58,706 nucleotides of DNA, taken from assembly GCA_003209065.1 (NCBI GenBank), contig QCSX01000008.1, positions 1-58,706 on the forward strand, read 5' to 3'. Under the pieces are notes generated by a model, which was given only the letters and a program-made list of their open reading frames with translations, was not told where the DNA came from and ran no database searches. A program made the translations under genes and the position numbers. The stretch's first letter is position 1, and each line of letters opens with the position of its first letter. Shown piece after piece: positions 44,114 to 52,541 of this stretch. Source of the stretch: Prochlorococcus sp. AG-670-N10 (lineage in GTDB: Bacteria > Cyanobacteriota > Cyanobacteriia > PCC-6307 > Cyanobiaceae).

Positions 44114-45517
44114 CTAAACATAAAGATCAGCTTTTGGATAGCCAATTCTTTTTTGTCTTTCTATTCTACTCTTATATAGAGCCTGCCACAGAGCACTTAA
44201 AAGCAAAAGAATCCCAAGTCTTCCTACGAACATACCAATAATTAAAATAAACTGTCCAAAATGATTTAATTTTGATGTCAAACCGATATCAAAACCTACA
44301 GTTGCAAATGCAGAAATACATGTGAAAAGAATTTCAAGAAATGTAAATGATTCTTTTTTAATAAAAGTATTTGTAGTACTTAATAACATAGCCATCAAGA
44401 GAACAAAAAGTAAAGAACCAACAGTTATTCCAACTGCTTTCAAAATAACCTTATCTGAAATTAATCTATTACTAATAATTACATCTTTTTGTCCCCTTAA
44501 CGTTGATCTAGTTGCTGCCATTAAGGCAATAAAAGTTGTAGTTTTGATTCCCCCACCAGTACCACCGGTGCTAGCTCCAATAAACATCAACGTCATTAAT
44601 AGCAAGAGACCAGTATCTGATATTGAATTTAAAGATATTGGAAAATTTGTAAATCCCGCGGTTCTTGCACTCACAATCTCAAAAATAGATGATAAAATTT
44701 TCTCAAAGAAATTTAGATCACTAAAAAATTGACTATTTAATAACGTCTCTATTAGAAAAAAACCTAATGATCCAAAAATTATTAAGGAAAAACTTGTCCT
44801 AATTACTAATCTAGAATGAAGACTCAATTTTTTATATGAAAGATTTTTTCTATTGCTCCATATATCATCAATAACTCTCCAACCAAGTCCTCCCATCACA
44901 ATTAAAAAAATAAATACAATATTGACAACAAAATTAGATCGATAATCTTGGAGGCTGTTAGACCACAAAGAAAAACCTGCATTGTTATATGCAGAAATGC
45001 TATGAAAAATTGCAGACCATAGTCTTTGCCAATTATTTTGAATTTCTAGAAACCCGAAAAAATATAATACTATTGCTCCAAAAGAAATAATAGAAGTGGC
45101 AGTTATAGCAATGCTTTGAAAAGTTCTCCCAATTCCACCAACCCCAAATTCATCGAGAGTCTTACCTTTATCCAATCTAGTTCTAAGCTGAGTACCTTTT
45201 ACAACAAATCCCTGTAAGAAAGTAGTAATAGCCATTAATCCTAAACCACCTGATAAAAGCATTAAAGCTAAGAATATTTGCCCAAAAATATTTAAATCAA
45301 CTCCTACATCAATGATAGTTAATCCCGTAACAGTTATTGCAGAAGTAGATGTAAAGAATGCTTCCCACAAACCTACATCCGATGAAGAACATAATGGAGA
45401 ACTTAAAATTAAGGTTCCAAAAATAATAATAATTAATCCTGTGACAATTGTGAATTGCGGTACAGATAACTTTCTGTATATTTCTTTTAATTTATAAACA
45501 ACGTTCTTTATTTTCAC
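44114..45517 (-). CDS. ktrB: KtrB/TrkH-type potassium uptake membrane protein
   Basis: 467 residues with about ten membrane segments and four selectivity-filter-like loops: TSTSAITVTGLTIIDVGVD, SAYNNAGFSLW, SARTAGFTNFP and FATVGFDIGL. The Gly residues in those loops determine K+ passage. Together with the RCK partner it forms the KtrAB K+ uptake system, which in cyanobacteria is Na+-dependent. It follows the DASS transporter gene by nine bases, so the three are co-transcribed. Confidence 0.92.
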   Translation of the reverse strand: MKIKNVVYKLKEIYRKLSVPQFTIVTGLIIIIFGTLILSSPLCSSSDVGLWEAFFTSTSAITVTGLTIIDVGVDLNIFGQIFLALMLLSGGLGLMAITTFLQGFVVKGTQLRTRLDKGKTLDEFGVGGIGRTFQSIAITATSIISFGAIVLYFFGFLEIQNNWQRLWSAIFHSISAYNNAGFSLWSNSLQDYRSNFVVNIVFIFLIVMGGLGWRVIDDIWSNRKNLSYKKLSLHSRLVIRTSFSLIIFGSLGFFLIETLLNSQFFSDLNFFEKILSSIFEIVSARTAGFTNFPISLNSISDTGLLLLMTLMFIGASTGGTGGGIKTTTFIALMAATRSTLRGQKDVIISNRLISDKVILKAVGITVGSLLFVLLMAMLLSTTNTFIKKESFTFLEILFTCISAFATVGFDIGLTSKLNHFGQFILIIGMFVGRLGILLLLSALWQALYKSRIERQKRIGYPKADLYV

Positions 45518-45526
45518 TTTATTTAA

Positions 45527-47335
45527 TTATTTATAATTTAAAATTATTAAAGCTGGTACAGTCAATGACATTATAAGTGTTAAACCCGCACCATATTTTG
45601 CAATATCAAAAAATCTATATCTCCCAGGTCCGTAAACCATTAAATTTGTTTGATAACCCATGGGAGTTAAGAATGATTGACTTGCACCAAATAATACAAG
45701 CATTATTAGGGCGTTTGGCGAGATCCCTAGAACGCTTGAAAACTGAATAGCAACAGGCAATATAAGCGCAACAGAAGCAGCGTTACTTATAAATTGAGTA
45801 AGTATTACAGTAGCTATAAAAATTACTATTAAAGCAAAATAGAGTGGCATTCCACTCAGGACAAAATCCAAATTTATGGCTATTAGATCGGCCAATCCAG
45901 TAGCTTGCATAGCTACACTGAAACTTGATAATGAACCTAATAATAAAATAATATCTAGCCTAATTGACCTTTGTATTTCTGCAGGACGCAAACATCCAAA
46001 AGCAACCATCGCTATAACTGCTAAAAGAACTGATCCTACTAATGGAATATTAGTTAAAGAAGGCAAGAGAACCATACCAATTGCAATTGCAATTGCAATT
46101 GGTTTTCTAATTAAAAATGGCAAATCATCTTCAAATTGATCTAAAATTAATAAGTCATTGCTTGCTTGTAAACCTCTTATTGAGTCTAAAGGTGCCTGAA
46201 GTAACAAAACATCTCCTGCTCTTAAAACGGCTTGACCTAATCTTTCCTGAACAGTTTGTTGTCCTCTTCTGAGAGCTAAAACTGTTGCATTATGACGTTG
46301 CCTAAATCTTAGTTCTCTCAAGCTCGCTCCTGCTAAAGTTGATCCTGAAGGAAGCAAAGCCTCGAAAGTTTTGGTACCTTCATCAGTAGAAAGAAGATTA
46401 GTGCCGCTAAAAGATCTCTTATTTTCAGCTAACAAAATTGTATGTTCTTGTTGTAAGCGCAATAAATCCGCCCTCGTAACACGTACTATCAATCTATCTT
46501 CAGGCTCAAATTTACGATCTGCAAGAGGGGGTAATATTACTTTTCCTTTTCTTTGCAACTCAAGAACATCAACATCGAATCTTCTTTGTAATCTACTATT
46601 TCTAACTGATTGGCCAACTAATTCAGAGGAAGAAGGAATGGTAACTTCTGTAAAATAAATATTCAAATTACCATTTTTAATAAAATCTTTATTTCTTCCT
46701 CTATCAGGCAAAAGAACGTCAGAGACTAAGATCATATATGTTGTGCCTATTAACCAAACTGGAATTCCTATTGAAGTCAAGCTAAATAATTCAAGAGACC
46801 CATAGCCTAATTGCTGACTAATATCACTAACTAGAAGATTTACTGAGCTCCCTAATAATGTAAGTGTTCCTCCTAATAGAGTCGCAAAAGACAAAGGTAA
46901 AAGAACTTTGGAAGGTGAAATATTTCGTCGTTCACACCAGCCTTCAATCAAAGGCAAAAGGGATGCAACAACTGGTGTATTAGGAACGATCCCAGATATT
47001 GGAGCTATTAAAAAAGTAATAAGTAAAATTAATTTTCTAGGCGTTTTGATATTTTCAGAGGATATCAGCTCCCTTACTCTGTCTAACGCACCACTTTTAA
47101 ATAATGCAGATGAAACTGCAAATAAACCCATCAAAGTGATTAACGATGGGCTTCCAAATCCAGATAAGGCTTTTTCAGGGGTGAGAACTCCAGTAACAAT
47201 AAATATTCCAACGCATAATAAACCAGTTAATTCAGGGGCTATGGTATTTCTTATAAATAAAATTAATGACAGAAATAAAACTAATACTGTTATTAGTGCA
47301 TCTAAATTATTACTAAAAAAAGAAATCAGATTCAT
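45527..47335 (-). CDS. DASS/SLC13-type transporter with two RCK_C (TrkA-C) domains (SAC1-like)
   Basis: 602 residues. The N-terminal half of the membrane part contains FGSPSLITLMGLFAVSSAL and ISGIVPNTPVVASLLPLI, and the C-terminal half LTQFISNAASVALILPVA; these SNxxx/PNxPV patterns are the substrate and Na+ sites of divalent anion:Na+ symporters. Between the halves sit two TrkA-C domains (ELVGQSVRNSRLQRRFDVDVLEL and STLAGASLRELRFRQRHNATVLALRRG). Such proteins transport sulfate or act as sulfur sensors like SAC1. The gene leads an operon with ktrB and ktrA. Confidence 0.87.
   Translation of the reverse strand: MNLISFFSNNLDALITVLVLFLSLILFIRNTIAPELTGLLCVGIFIVTGVLTPEKALSGFGSPSLITLMGLFAVSSALFKSGALDRVRELISSENIKTPRKLILLITFLIAPISGIVPNTPVVASLLPLIEGWCERRNISPSKVLLPLSFATLLGGTLTLLGSSVNLLVSDISQQLGYGSLELFSLTSIGIPVWLIGTTYMILVSDVLLPDRGRNKDFIKNGNLNIYFTEVTIPSSSELVGQSVRNSRLQRRFDVDVLELQRKGKVILPPLADRKFEPEDRLIVRVTRADLLRLQQEHTILLAENKRSFSGTNLLSTDEGTKTFEALLPSGSTLAGASLRELRFRQRHNATVLALRRGQQTVQERLGQAVLRAGDVLLLQAPLDSIRGLQASNDLLILDQFEDDLPFLIRKPIAIAIAIGMVLLPSLTNIPLVGSVLLAVIAMVAFGCLRPAEIQRSIRLDIILLLGSLSSFSVAMQATGLADLIAINLDFVLSGMPLYFALIVIFIATVILTQFISNAASVALILPVAIQFSSVLGISPNALIMLVLFGASQSFLTPMGYQTNLMVYGPGRYRFFDIAKYGAGLTLIMSLTVPALIILNYK
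46079..46102. repeat. Tandem hexamer repeat (ATTGCA) inside the transporter gene
   Basis: AATTGCAATTGCAATTGCAATTGG spells about four palindromic units of ATTGCA. It encodes alternating Ala-Ile residues in a transmembrane helix. Being a multiple of three, slippage would change helix length without a frameshift. Confidence 0.7.
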
Positions 47336-47362
47336 ATCAAACTTATTTAACTCAATATACCT

Positions 47363-47398
47363 ATAAACAAGAGGCCAAAAAAGTTTAAACTTGTTTAT
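47363..47398 (-). terminator. Possible terminator hairpin after the NDH-2 gene
   Basis: ATAAACAAG (47363-47371) pairs with CTTGTTTAT (47390-47398), the right arm including the ndbB stop. Inside it the minus strand has AAGTTTAAACTT followed by a run of T. The region lies between two minus-strand genes. Stems are AT-rich, so strength is uncertain. Confidence 0.3.
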
Positions 47399-48579
47399 GG
47401 TTTTTTATTAATAAAGTTATTTAAAGTAGATTTTTTTTGAAATAACCAAGAAGCCATAGATTTTAAGCTTTTACTAATATCAGGCATTTTTGAAGCATAA
47501 ATCAATCTTCTTGCTTCAAATGCCACTTTACCCGATAAAGTAACCCCTAAAGCAGAAATGGATGCTTCACCAATTCCTAAACTAATCATTTCACCATTAT
47601 CCTCAAAATTAAAAGGCAAAAGCTCTTTTTCTTGAAAGAGTAATTCAATATTTTTAGCAAGATGATTTCCTTGTTGCATTGCAACTTGAGCGGTCAAAGG
47701 CAAATCCTCCATACCTTTAATGATTGAAATATCTCCAATAGCAAAAGAGTTTACACAATTATCTATCTGAAAATTTTCATTCACGAGAATTCTTCCGTCT
47801 TTTTGTGTGACTTGTTCGTCAATGTAGGGAAGGTTAGGTTTGACCCCAGCAGTCCAGATAACAATATCTTGATCTAAGTCTTTAATCTCAGAATCATCCA
47901 AAATACTAATTTTTTTGTCAGAAATTTCTTGAACAGTTGAATTTAAAAGAACATTTATTTTTCTTCTTTCTAAAGCTTTCTCCGCTTCTTCTCGATTAAA
48001 AATCTTATTTCGACCTAAAATTTCATTAGACCTTTCAACAATACTTATATCAAATTTATTTTTATATATATCATTAATTTTGCATGCGATCTCTACCCCA
48101 GAAGGACCAGCTCCAATTACAAATAAGTTTTTCTTTATTTTGTCATTCTGAAATTTTTTTAAAAACGACTTTAACTTTTTAAGATCATTTAAATTATTGA
48201 AAAAATAACAATTTTCATCTACTCCTTTAACTGAAAAATTACTAGATAAGGATCCGGTACAAAGAATCAAACATTCATAGCCTATATTTAAATCATTACT
48301 AAATTCGAGAATCTTTTCATCAAATCTAATTTTAGTTAAACAATTTCTTAGAAAAGTAATACCTAAATTTGAAAATATATTTAAAAATTCAGGAGCAGTC
48401 TCCCACATTGATAATTCTTCGCTTAAAACTTCATACATTAAAGGTTTAAATATAAACTGTGCTTCAGAATCAACGACTAGGATCGGCAAAGAAGGATTAA
48501 GTCTTTTTAAGTTTGAAGCAACTGTCATACCTCCAAAGCCTGCGCCAACTATTACTATTGGTTTTTTTATTGATTTCAT
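47395..48579 (-). CDS. ndbB: Type II NADH dehydrogenase (NDH-2)
   Basis: 394 residues of a two-dinucleotide-binding-domain flavoprotein. GAGFGGMTVASNL at the N-terminus binds FAD, VIGAGPSGVEIACKI binds NAD(P)H, IVIWTAGVKPN and FAIGDISIIKGMEDLPLTAQVAMQQGNHLAKNI are the diagnostic NDH-2 segments. It oxidises NADH and reduces quinone without pumping protons, at the membrane surface. It diverges from cysH. Confidence 0.9.
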   Translation of the reverse strand: MKSIKKPIVIVGAGFGGMTVASNLKRLNPSLPILVVDSEAQFIFKPLMYEVLSEELSMWETAPEFLNIFSNLGITFLRNCLTKIRFDEKILEFSNDLNIGYECLILCTGSLSSNFSVKGVDENCYFFNNLNDLKKLKSFLKKFQNDKIKKNLFVIGAGPSGVEIACKINDIYKNKFDISIVERSNEILGRNKIFNREEAEKALERRKINVLLNSTVQEISDKKISILDDSEIKDLDQDIVIWTAGVKPNLPYIDEQVTQKDGRILVNENFQIDNCVNSFAIGDISIIKGMEDLPLTAQVAMQQGNHLAKNIELLFQEKELLPFNFEDNGEMISLGIGEASISALGVTLSGKVAFEARRLIYASKMPDISKSLKSMASWLFQKKSTLNNFINKKP

Positions 48580-48674
48580 GAAGGATATATTGTTAAACCT
48601 AAATGTATTATTAAATTAAACGAATAATATTCAAACTGAGCGAAATAACCTCTAATCCCTAACTACCTTTGATA

Positions 48675-49397
48675 ATGATTGAGAAAACGCTAGAAAGTAT
48701 TCAACTTAATTTAGAAGGGCATAATAACAAACTAAAAGATATGACCCCCAAAGAAATAATATTATGGGGTTATAAAAACTTTGATAATCACTTCGCAATT
48801 ACAACAAGCTTTGGGATACAATCATCAGTTATTTTACATATGGTGCATAAGCACTCACTACAAAAAAAAATTAAGATTTTCTGGATAGATACAGGTTACT
48901 TACCCTCAGAGACTTATAAATATGCGGAGAGACTAATTAATGATTTATCTTTAGAAATAGAAGTTTTACAAAGTGAACTATCTCCAGCAAGAATGGAATC
49001 CCTTTATGGAAAACTTTGGGAAACTAATAAATCTAGTGATTTAGATAAATATCATGACATAAGAAAAATCAAACCTTTAGAAAATGCTTTAGATAAACAC
49101 GACATATTCTGCTGGGCTAGCGGTGTGAGATCGGAGCAAACGAAAAATAGGAATAAAATGAATTTTGTTGACGTAATACGTAAACGACTTTCTTTAAGGC
49201 CCTTACTCAACTGGAAAAACAAAGATATTTTTTATTACATGAAAGAAAATCAATTACCGTCACACCCACTTTTCTCAAAAGGATATTCAACTGTTGGAGA
49301 TTGGCATTCCAGTTCTCCTGAAAGTGTTGAGAAAGAAGGCAGGACAACAAGATTTGGCGGAATGAAGCAAGAATGTGGAATTCATACTGAAAATTAA
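48675..49397 (+). CDS. cysH: Phosphoadenylyl-sulfate (PAPS) reductase
   Basis: About 240 residues. TTSFGIQSSVILHMV is the PP-loop substrate-binding segment, FWIDTGYLPSETYKYAERL follows, and KRLSLRPLLNWKNKDIFYYM and the C-terminal ECGIH with the catalytic cysteine are typical. It reduces PAPS to sulfite in assimilatory sulfate reduction, feeding cysteine synthase. The absence of the extra CC...CxxC cluster cysteines suggests the PAPS type. I take the ATG at 48675; a TTG at 48669 is two codons upstream. Confidence 0.92.
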   Translation: MIEKTLESIQLNLEGHNNKLKDMTPKEIILWGYKNFDNHFAITTSFGIQSSVILHMVHKHSLQKKIKIFWIDTGYLPSETYKYAERLINDLSLEIEVLQSELSPARMESLYGKLWETNKSSDLDKYHDIRKIKPLENALDKHDIFCWASGVRSEQTKNRNKMNFVDVIRKRLSLRPLLNWKNKDIFYYMKENQLPSHPLFSKGYSTVGDWHSSSPESVEKEGRTTRFGGMKQECGIHTEN

Positions 49398-49414
49398 ATT
49401 TTTCTTTCAGGACT

Positions 49415-50095
49415 ATGATTGATGATATTAATTTCCTTTTAGTTGGCAATAGCAGGCTTCACTGGGCAAAAAATTTACAACCAAAGTATAAGTTTTTTCA
49501 CACACAAAAAAATAATAATGTGCCTCAAAATATAAATTTAAATAATTTAATTTGGGCATCAGTAGGGAAATTACCAGATTTGTCTCTTAAGCAAGAAAAT
49601 AGGATCTCAACTCAAGATATTAAATTAAAAAACCTTCCGAATCATTTTGGGGTTGATAGAGCTCTTGGTTGTTTGGAAGCTTTAAAAATAATAGAGAACC
49701 CATCAAGAAAAGATCTATTGGTAGCAGATTTTGGAACAACTTTGTCTATTACGAAGTTAACTGCAAAAGGCTCTATTATCGGTGGGCAAATAACACCTGG
49801 TTTTCTGACACAGCTAAGATCTATGGAGAAATACACCGATAATCTTAAAGCTCCTAAAAAATATGATATTCCTGTTCAAGATTTTCTAATTAATACAGAA
49901 GATTCAATGTTAAAAGGAGTATCTAACTCTCTCATGGGTGTGATTAATTTATCATTTAAACCTGCTAAGGATATTTTGATTATATGCGGAGGCGACTCTG
50001 AATTAATTGGTAGTCTATTAAAGCAAAAGAAAGAAGAAATTATTATCGCCCCGAATTTAGTTATGCAAGGGATGATCACACATTTCAATCATTAG
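49415..50095 (+). CDS. coaX: Type III pantothenate kinase
   Basis: 226 residues of an ASKHA-fold kinase, short for the type III family (about 255). Recognisable motifs are LLVGNSRLHWAK at the N-terminus, DRALGCLEALKII, VADFGTTLSIT and GGQITPGFLTQLRSM with the GxxxPG segment. It phosphorylates pantothenate, the first step in coenzyme A synthesis. The first motif lacks the usual Asp before GN, so metal and phosphate handling could differ in this lineage. It follows cysH by 17 bases. Confidence 0.88.
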   Translation: MIDDINFLLVGNSRLHWAKNLQPKYKFFHTQKNNNVPQNINLNNLIWASVGKLPDLSLKQENRISTQDIKLKNLPNHFGVDRALGCLEALKIIENPSRKDLLVADFGTTLSITKLTAKGSIIGGQITPGFLTQLRSMEKYTDNLKAPKKYDIPVQDFLINTEDSMLKGVSNSLMGVINLSFKPAKDILIICGGDSELIGSLLKQKKEEIIIAPNLVMQGMITHFNH

Positions 50096-50100
50096 AATAT

Positions 50101-50568
50101 TTACCTTAATCCTAAATCTGAAATAATATGATCTGCCATTATGGCTGCTTTAACCTTTAGATAAATTTTTTCAACGTTACCATCAGAATCAATTAAAAAA
50201 GTATTTCTCATCATTCCCATATATTCCTTTCCCATAAATTTTTTAAGTCCATAACTATCATAATCAGAAGAAACTTTATAAGGTTCAGGATCAGTCAAAA
50301 GAACAAAAGGTAAGTCAAATTTTTCGATAAATTTCTGATGTGAAGCAGCGCTATCCTTACTAACTCCAAGAACTACAAAATTATTTTCCTTAAGTAAATC
50401 CCAATTCTCTTTAAAGTTACAAGCCTCTTTAGTACAACCTGGAGTATTATCTTTTGGATAAAAATATAGTATTATTCTCTTACCTTTAAAGTCTTTTAAA
50501 GCTACGTCTTTTTCAAAAGAGTCTTTTAAATTAAATTCTGGTGCTTTGTCACCAACCTTAAGAGCCAT
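50101..50568 (-). CDS. bcp: Peroxiredoxin Q (bacterioferritin comigratory protein)
   Basis: About 155 residues starting MALKVGDKAPEFNLKDSFEKDVALKDFKGKRIILYFYPKDNTPGCTKEACNF, with the peroxidatic Cys in TPGCTKE. It reduces peroxides with thioredoxin. The family start is the ATG at 50568; an upstream extension to 50604 is unlikely because it runs into the divergent PPTase gene. The minus-strand ATG (50568-50566) shares base 50568 with the plus-strand TTG of the PPTase (50568-50570). Confidence 0.92.
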   Translation of the reverse strand: MALKVGDKAPEFNLKDSFEKDVALKDFKGKRIILYFYPKDNTPGCTKEACNFKENWDLLKENNFVVLGVSKDSAASHQKFIEKFDLPFVLLTDPEPYKVSSDYDSYGLKKFMGKEYMGMMRNTFLIDSDGNVEKIYLKVKAAIMADHIISDLGLR

Positions 50569-51224
50569 TGCAATTATTAAATAATTATAATTATAAAATA
50601 CCAAAAATCTGGTTTCATGAGATCAAAGGTGTACAAGATGTCGCAACACTAAATGAACTTGAAATCGCAAGTAAACTTTCTAGGCAAAGAGCAAATATTT
50701 TTTTAGAAAGTAGAGCATACATTAGAAAGTCCCTAGGAACTCTTTTTAATTTAAATCCTTTAGAAATCCCTTTAATCGCAAATCCAGGAGAACCTCCTGA
50801 ATTACCCAACGGGATGGGGTATTTAAGTTTCAGTCATTGCAATGATGCATTTATATTAGTTTGGCATGAAAAAAAAATTGGGGTTGATATTGAGAGAATA
50901 GATAGAGATTTTAATTATGAGAAATTAGCAAGAAAATATTTTTTAAAATCAAATAGATCAAATAATAATAGCGAATTAAATAAAAACTCCATTTTAAATC
51001 AATGGTGTGCGATTGAGGCAGCTGTAAAATGGGCTCATGGTAAATTAGCTGAAGATATAAAGGAATGGCAATATCTTGAACTCGAAAAAAAGATTTTACA
51101 TACAAAGAATAAAGTTCATTTAAACCTTACCCAAATTAATTTTTATAATTGGACTATCTGTTTGGCTTTACAAGAAAGATCTTACTTTATGCCAAATATT
51201 CTTTGCAGCTCGAGAATAGTCTAA
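50568..51224 (+). CDS. 4'-phosphopantetheinyl transferase (HetI/Sfp-like)
   Basis: 218 residues, TTG start. Motifs are YIRKSLGTLFNL, LSFSHCNDAFILVWHEK, GVDIERIDRDF with the Mg-binding Asp and Glu, and WCAIEAAVKWAHGKL. The last motif reads W-x-x-I-E-A instead of the common W-x-x-K-E-A, so the usual lysine is isoleucine. It transfers phosphopantetheine from CoA to acyl carrier proteins, a role supported by the nearby CoaX. It is divergent from bcp with overlapping start codons and its end overlaps rarA by four bases. Confidence 0.88.
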   Translation: MQLLNNYNYKIPKIWFHEIKGVQDVATLNELEIASKLSRQRANIFLESRAYIRKSLGTLFNLNPLEIPLIANPGEPPELPNGMGYLSFSHCNDAFILVWHEKKIGVDIERIDRDFNYEKLARKYFLKSNRSNNNSELNKNSILNQWCAIEAAVKWAHGKLAEDIKEWQYLELEKKILHTKNKVHLNLTQINFYNWTICLALQERSYFMPNILCSSRIV

Positions 51225-52510
51225 CTATTTCGTTTTTTAGATAAATCTTGATATCTCTTTTTTTCCCATCCAGAATCTTTGGGTTTCCAAAACTTAAGTT
51301 CTTTTAATTCATTTGGCAGATATTCTTGTTGCAGCGATTGTTCTGGATAATTATGCGGATTTAAATAATAGCTAGAATTATTTTTCAGATGATTAGGAAC
51401 TGAGGAAATATTAGTAGAATTAATTGCCTCCACTGCTTTAAAAATTGCTTTATTACTGTTACTTTTTGGAGAAATTGCAAGGTATAAAGATGCTTGAGAA
51501 AGAAAATATAATCCTTCAGGGAAACCAACTCGATCAAAAGCATCACAACAAGATTTAACAACAACTATTGCATTAGGATCTGCAAGGCCAATATCCTCAC
51601 AAGCAGAGATCAAAAGTCTCCTGAAAATAAAGTTTGGATCTTCACCAGCTTCAACCATATTCGCAAGCCAATATAAGGTCGCATCTGGATCTGACCCCCT
51701 AATAGATTTAATAAATGCACTAATAACATCAAAATGACTCTGACCATTTTTGTCATATACAATTTTTTTCTTTTGGATTGAGTCTTCTGCTATTGGAAGA
51801 TCAATAAAAATCAAGTTATCGTTATTTTCTTTTGTAATACTTATGCATAACTCTAAAGCGTTTATGAGATTCCTTGCATCACCACCACAAAACTTTATTA
51901 AATGATTAATTGCATCATCTGTTATCTGGATAGTTTTAGAATCTTTCAGGTCGTGATAATAATTTATTACTTTTTCAATAATTTTTTTCAAATCATTTTC
52001 ATTTAAAGGAAGTAATGAAAAAATGCGGGCTCTGCTTATTAAAGCTTTATTTACAGCAAAAAAGGGATTCTCTGTTGTTGCACCAATAAAAGTAATGGTG
52101 CCATTCTCTATTGAGGGCAATAAAGCATCCTGTTGGACTGCAGTAAATCTATGTACCTCATCAATAAATAAAATTGTTTTCCTATTTGTACTATGTAACC
52201 TTTCCTTAGCATTAGCAATTTCGTTTCTTAACTCCTTAATACTAGATAAAACAGCATTTAACTTTATTAATGAGGAACGAGTATTAGAGGATATAATCTC
52301 AATTAAAGTTGTTTTTCCTACACCAGGTGGTCCGAAAAAAATAATATTCCCTAACTTATCATTCAAAATTGCATTTCTCAACAAAGAATTATTTCCTAAA
52401 ATAGCTTCTTGTCCAAAAAAATCATCAAAATTCTTTGGTCTTAATTTATCTGCCAAAGGGGCGTTACTTTTTGTTTGAAAAGTATTGCTAAATAAATTAT
52501 CTGACTCCAT
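51221..52510 (-). CDS. rarA: RarA/MgsA-type AAA+ recombination factor
   Basis: 429 residues. PLADKLRPKNFDDFFGQEAIL is the N-terminal RarA/clamp-loader-like signature, Walker A GPPGVGKT is at residues 60-67, Walker B is TILFIDEVHRF, sensor-1 is FIGATTENPFFAVN, and GGDARNLINALEL is sensor-2. The C-terminal domain has YWLANMVEAGEDPNFIFRRLLISACEDIGLADP. It works at stalled replication forks. Many cyanobacterial homologs are longer fusions; this one ends with the standard core. Confidence 0.92.
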   Translation of the reverse strand: MESDNLFSNTFQTKSNAPLADKLRPKNFDDFFGQEAILGNNSLLRNAILNDKLGNIIFFGPPGVGKTTLIEIISSNTRSSLIKLNAVLSSIKELRNEIANAKERLHSTNRKTILFIDEVHRFTAVQQDALLPSIENGTITFIGATTENPFFAVNKALISRARIFSLLPLNENDLKKIIEKVINYYHDLKDSKTIQITDDAINHLIKFCGGDARNLINALELCISITKENNDNLIFIDLPIAEDSIQKKKIVYDKNGQSHFDVISAFIKSIRGSDPDATLYWLANMVEAGEDPNFIFRRLLISACEDIGLADPNAIVVVKSCCDAFDRVGFPEGLYFLSQASLYLAISPKSNSNKAIFKAVEAINSTNISSVPNHLKNNSSYYLNPHNYPEQSLQQEYLPNELKELKFWKPKDSGWEKKRYQDLSKKRNS

Positions 52511-52541
52511 ATTTTTAATCTTAGAATAAATTATTAAAAAT

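Noticed and set aside
46371..47366. Plus-strand frames across the transporter gene
   Set aside because: Antisense shadows of a protein with clear DASS and RCK_C motifs.
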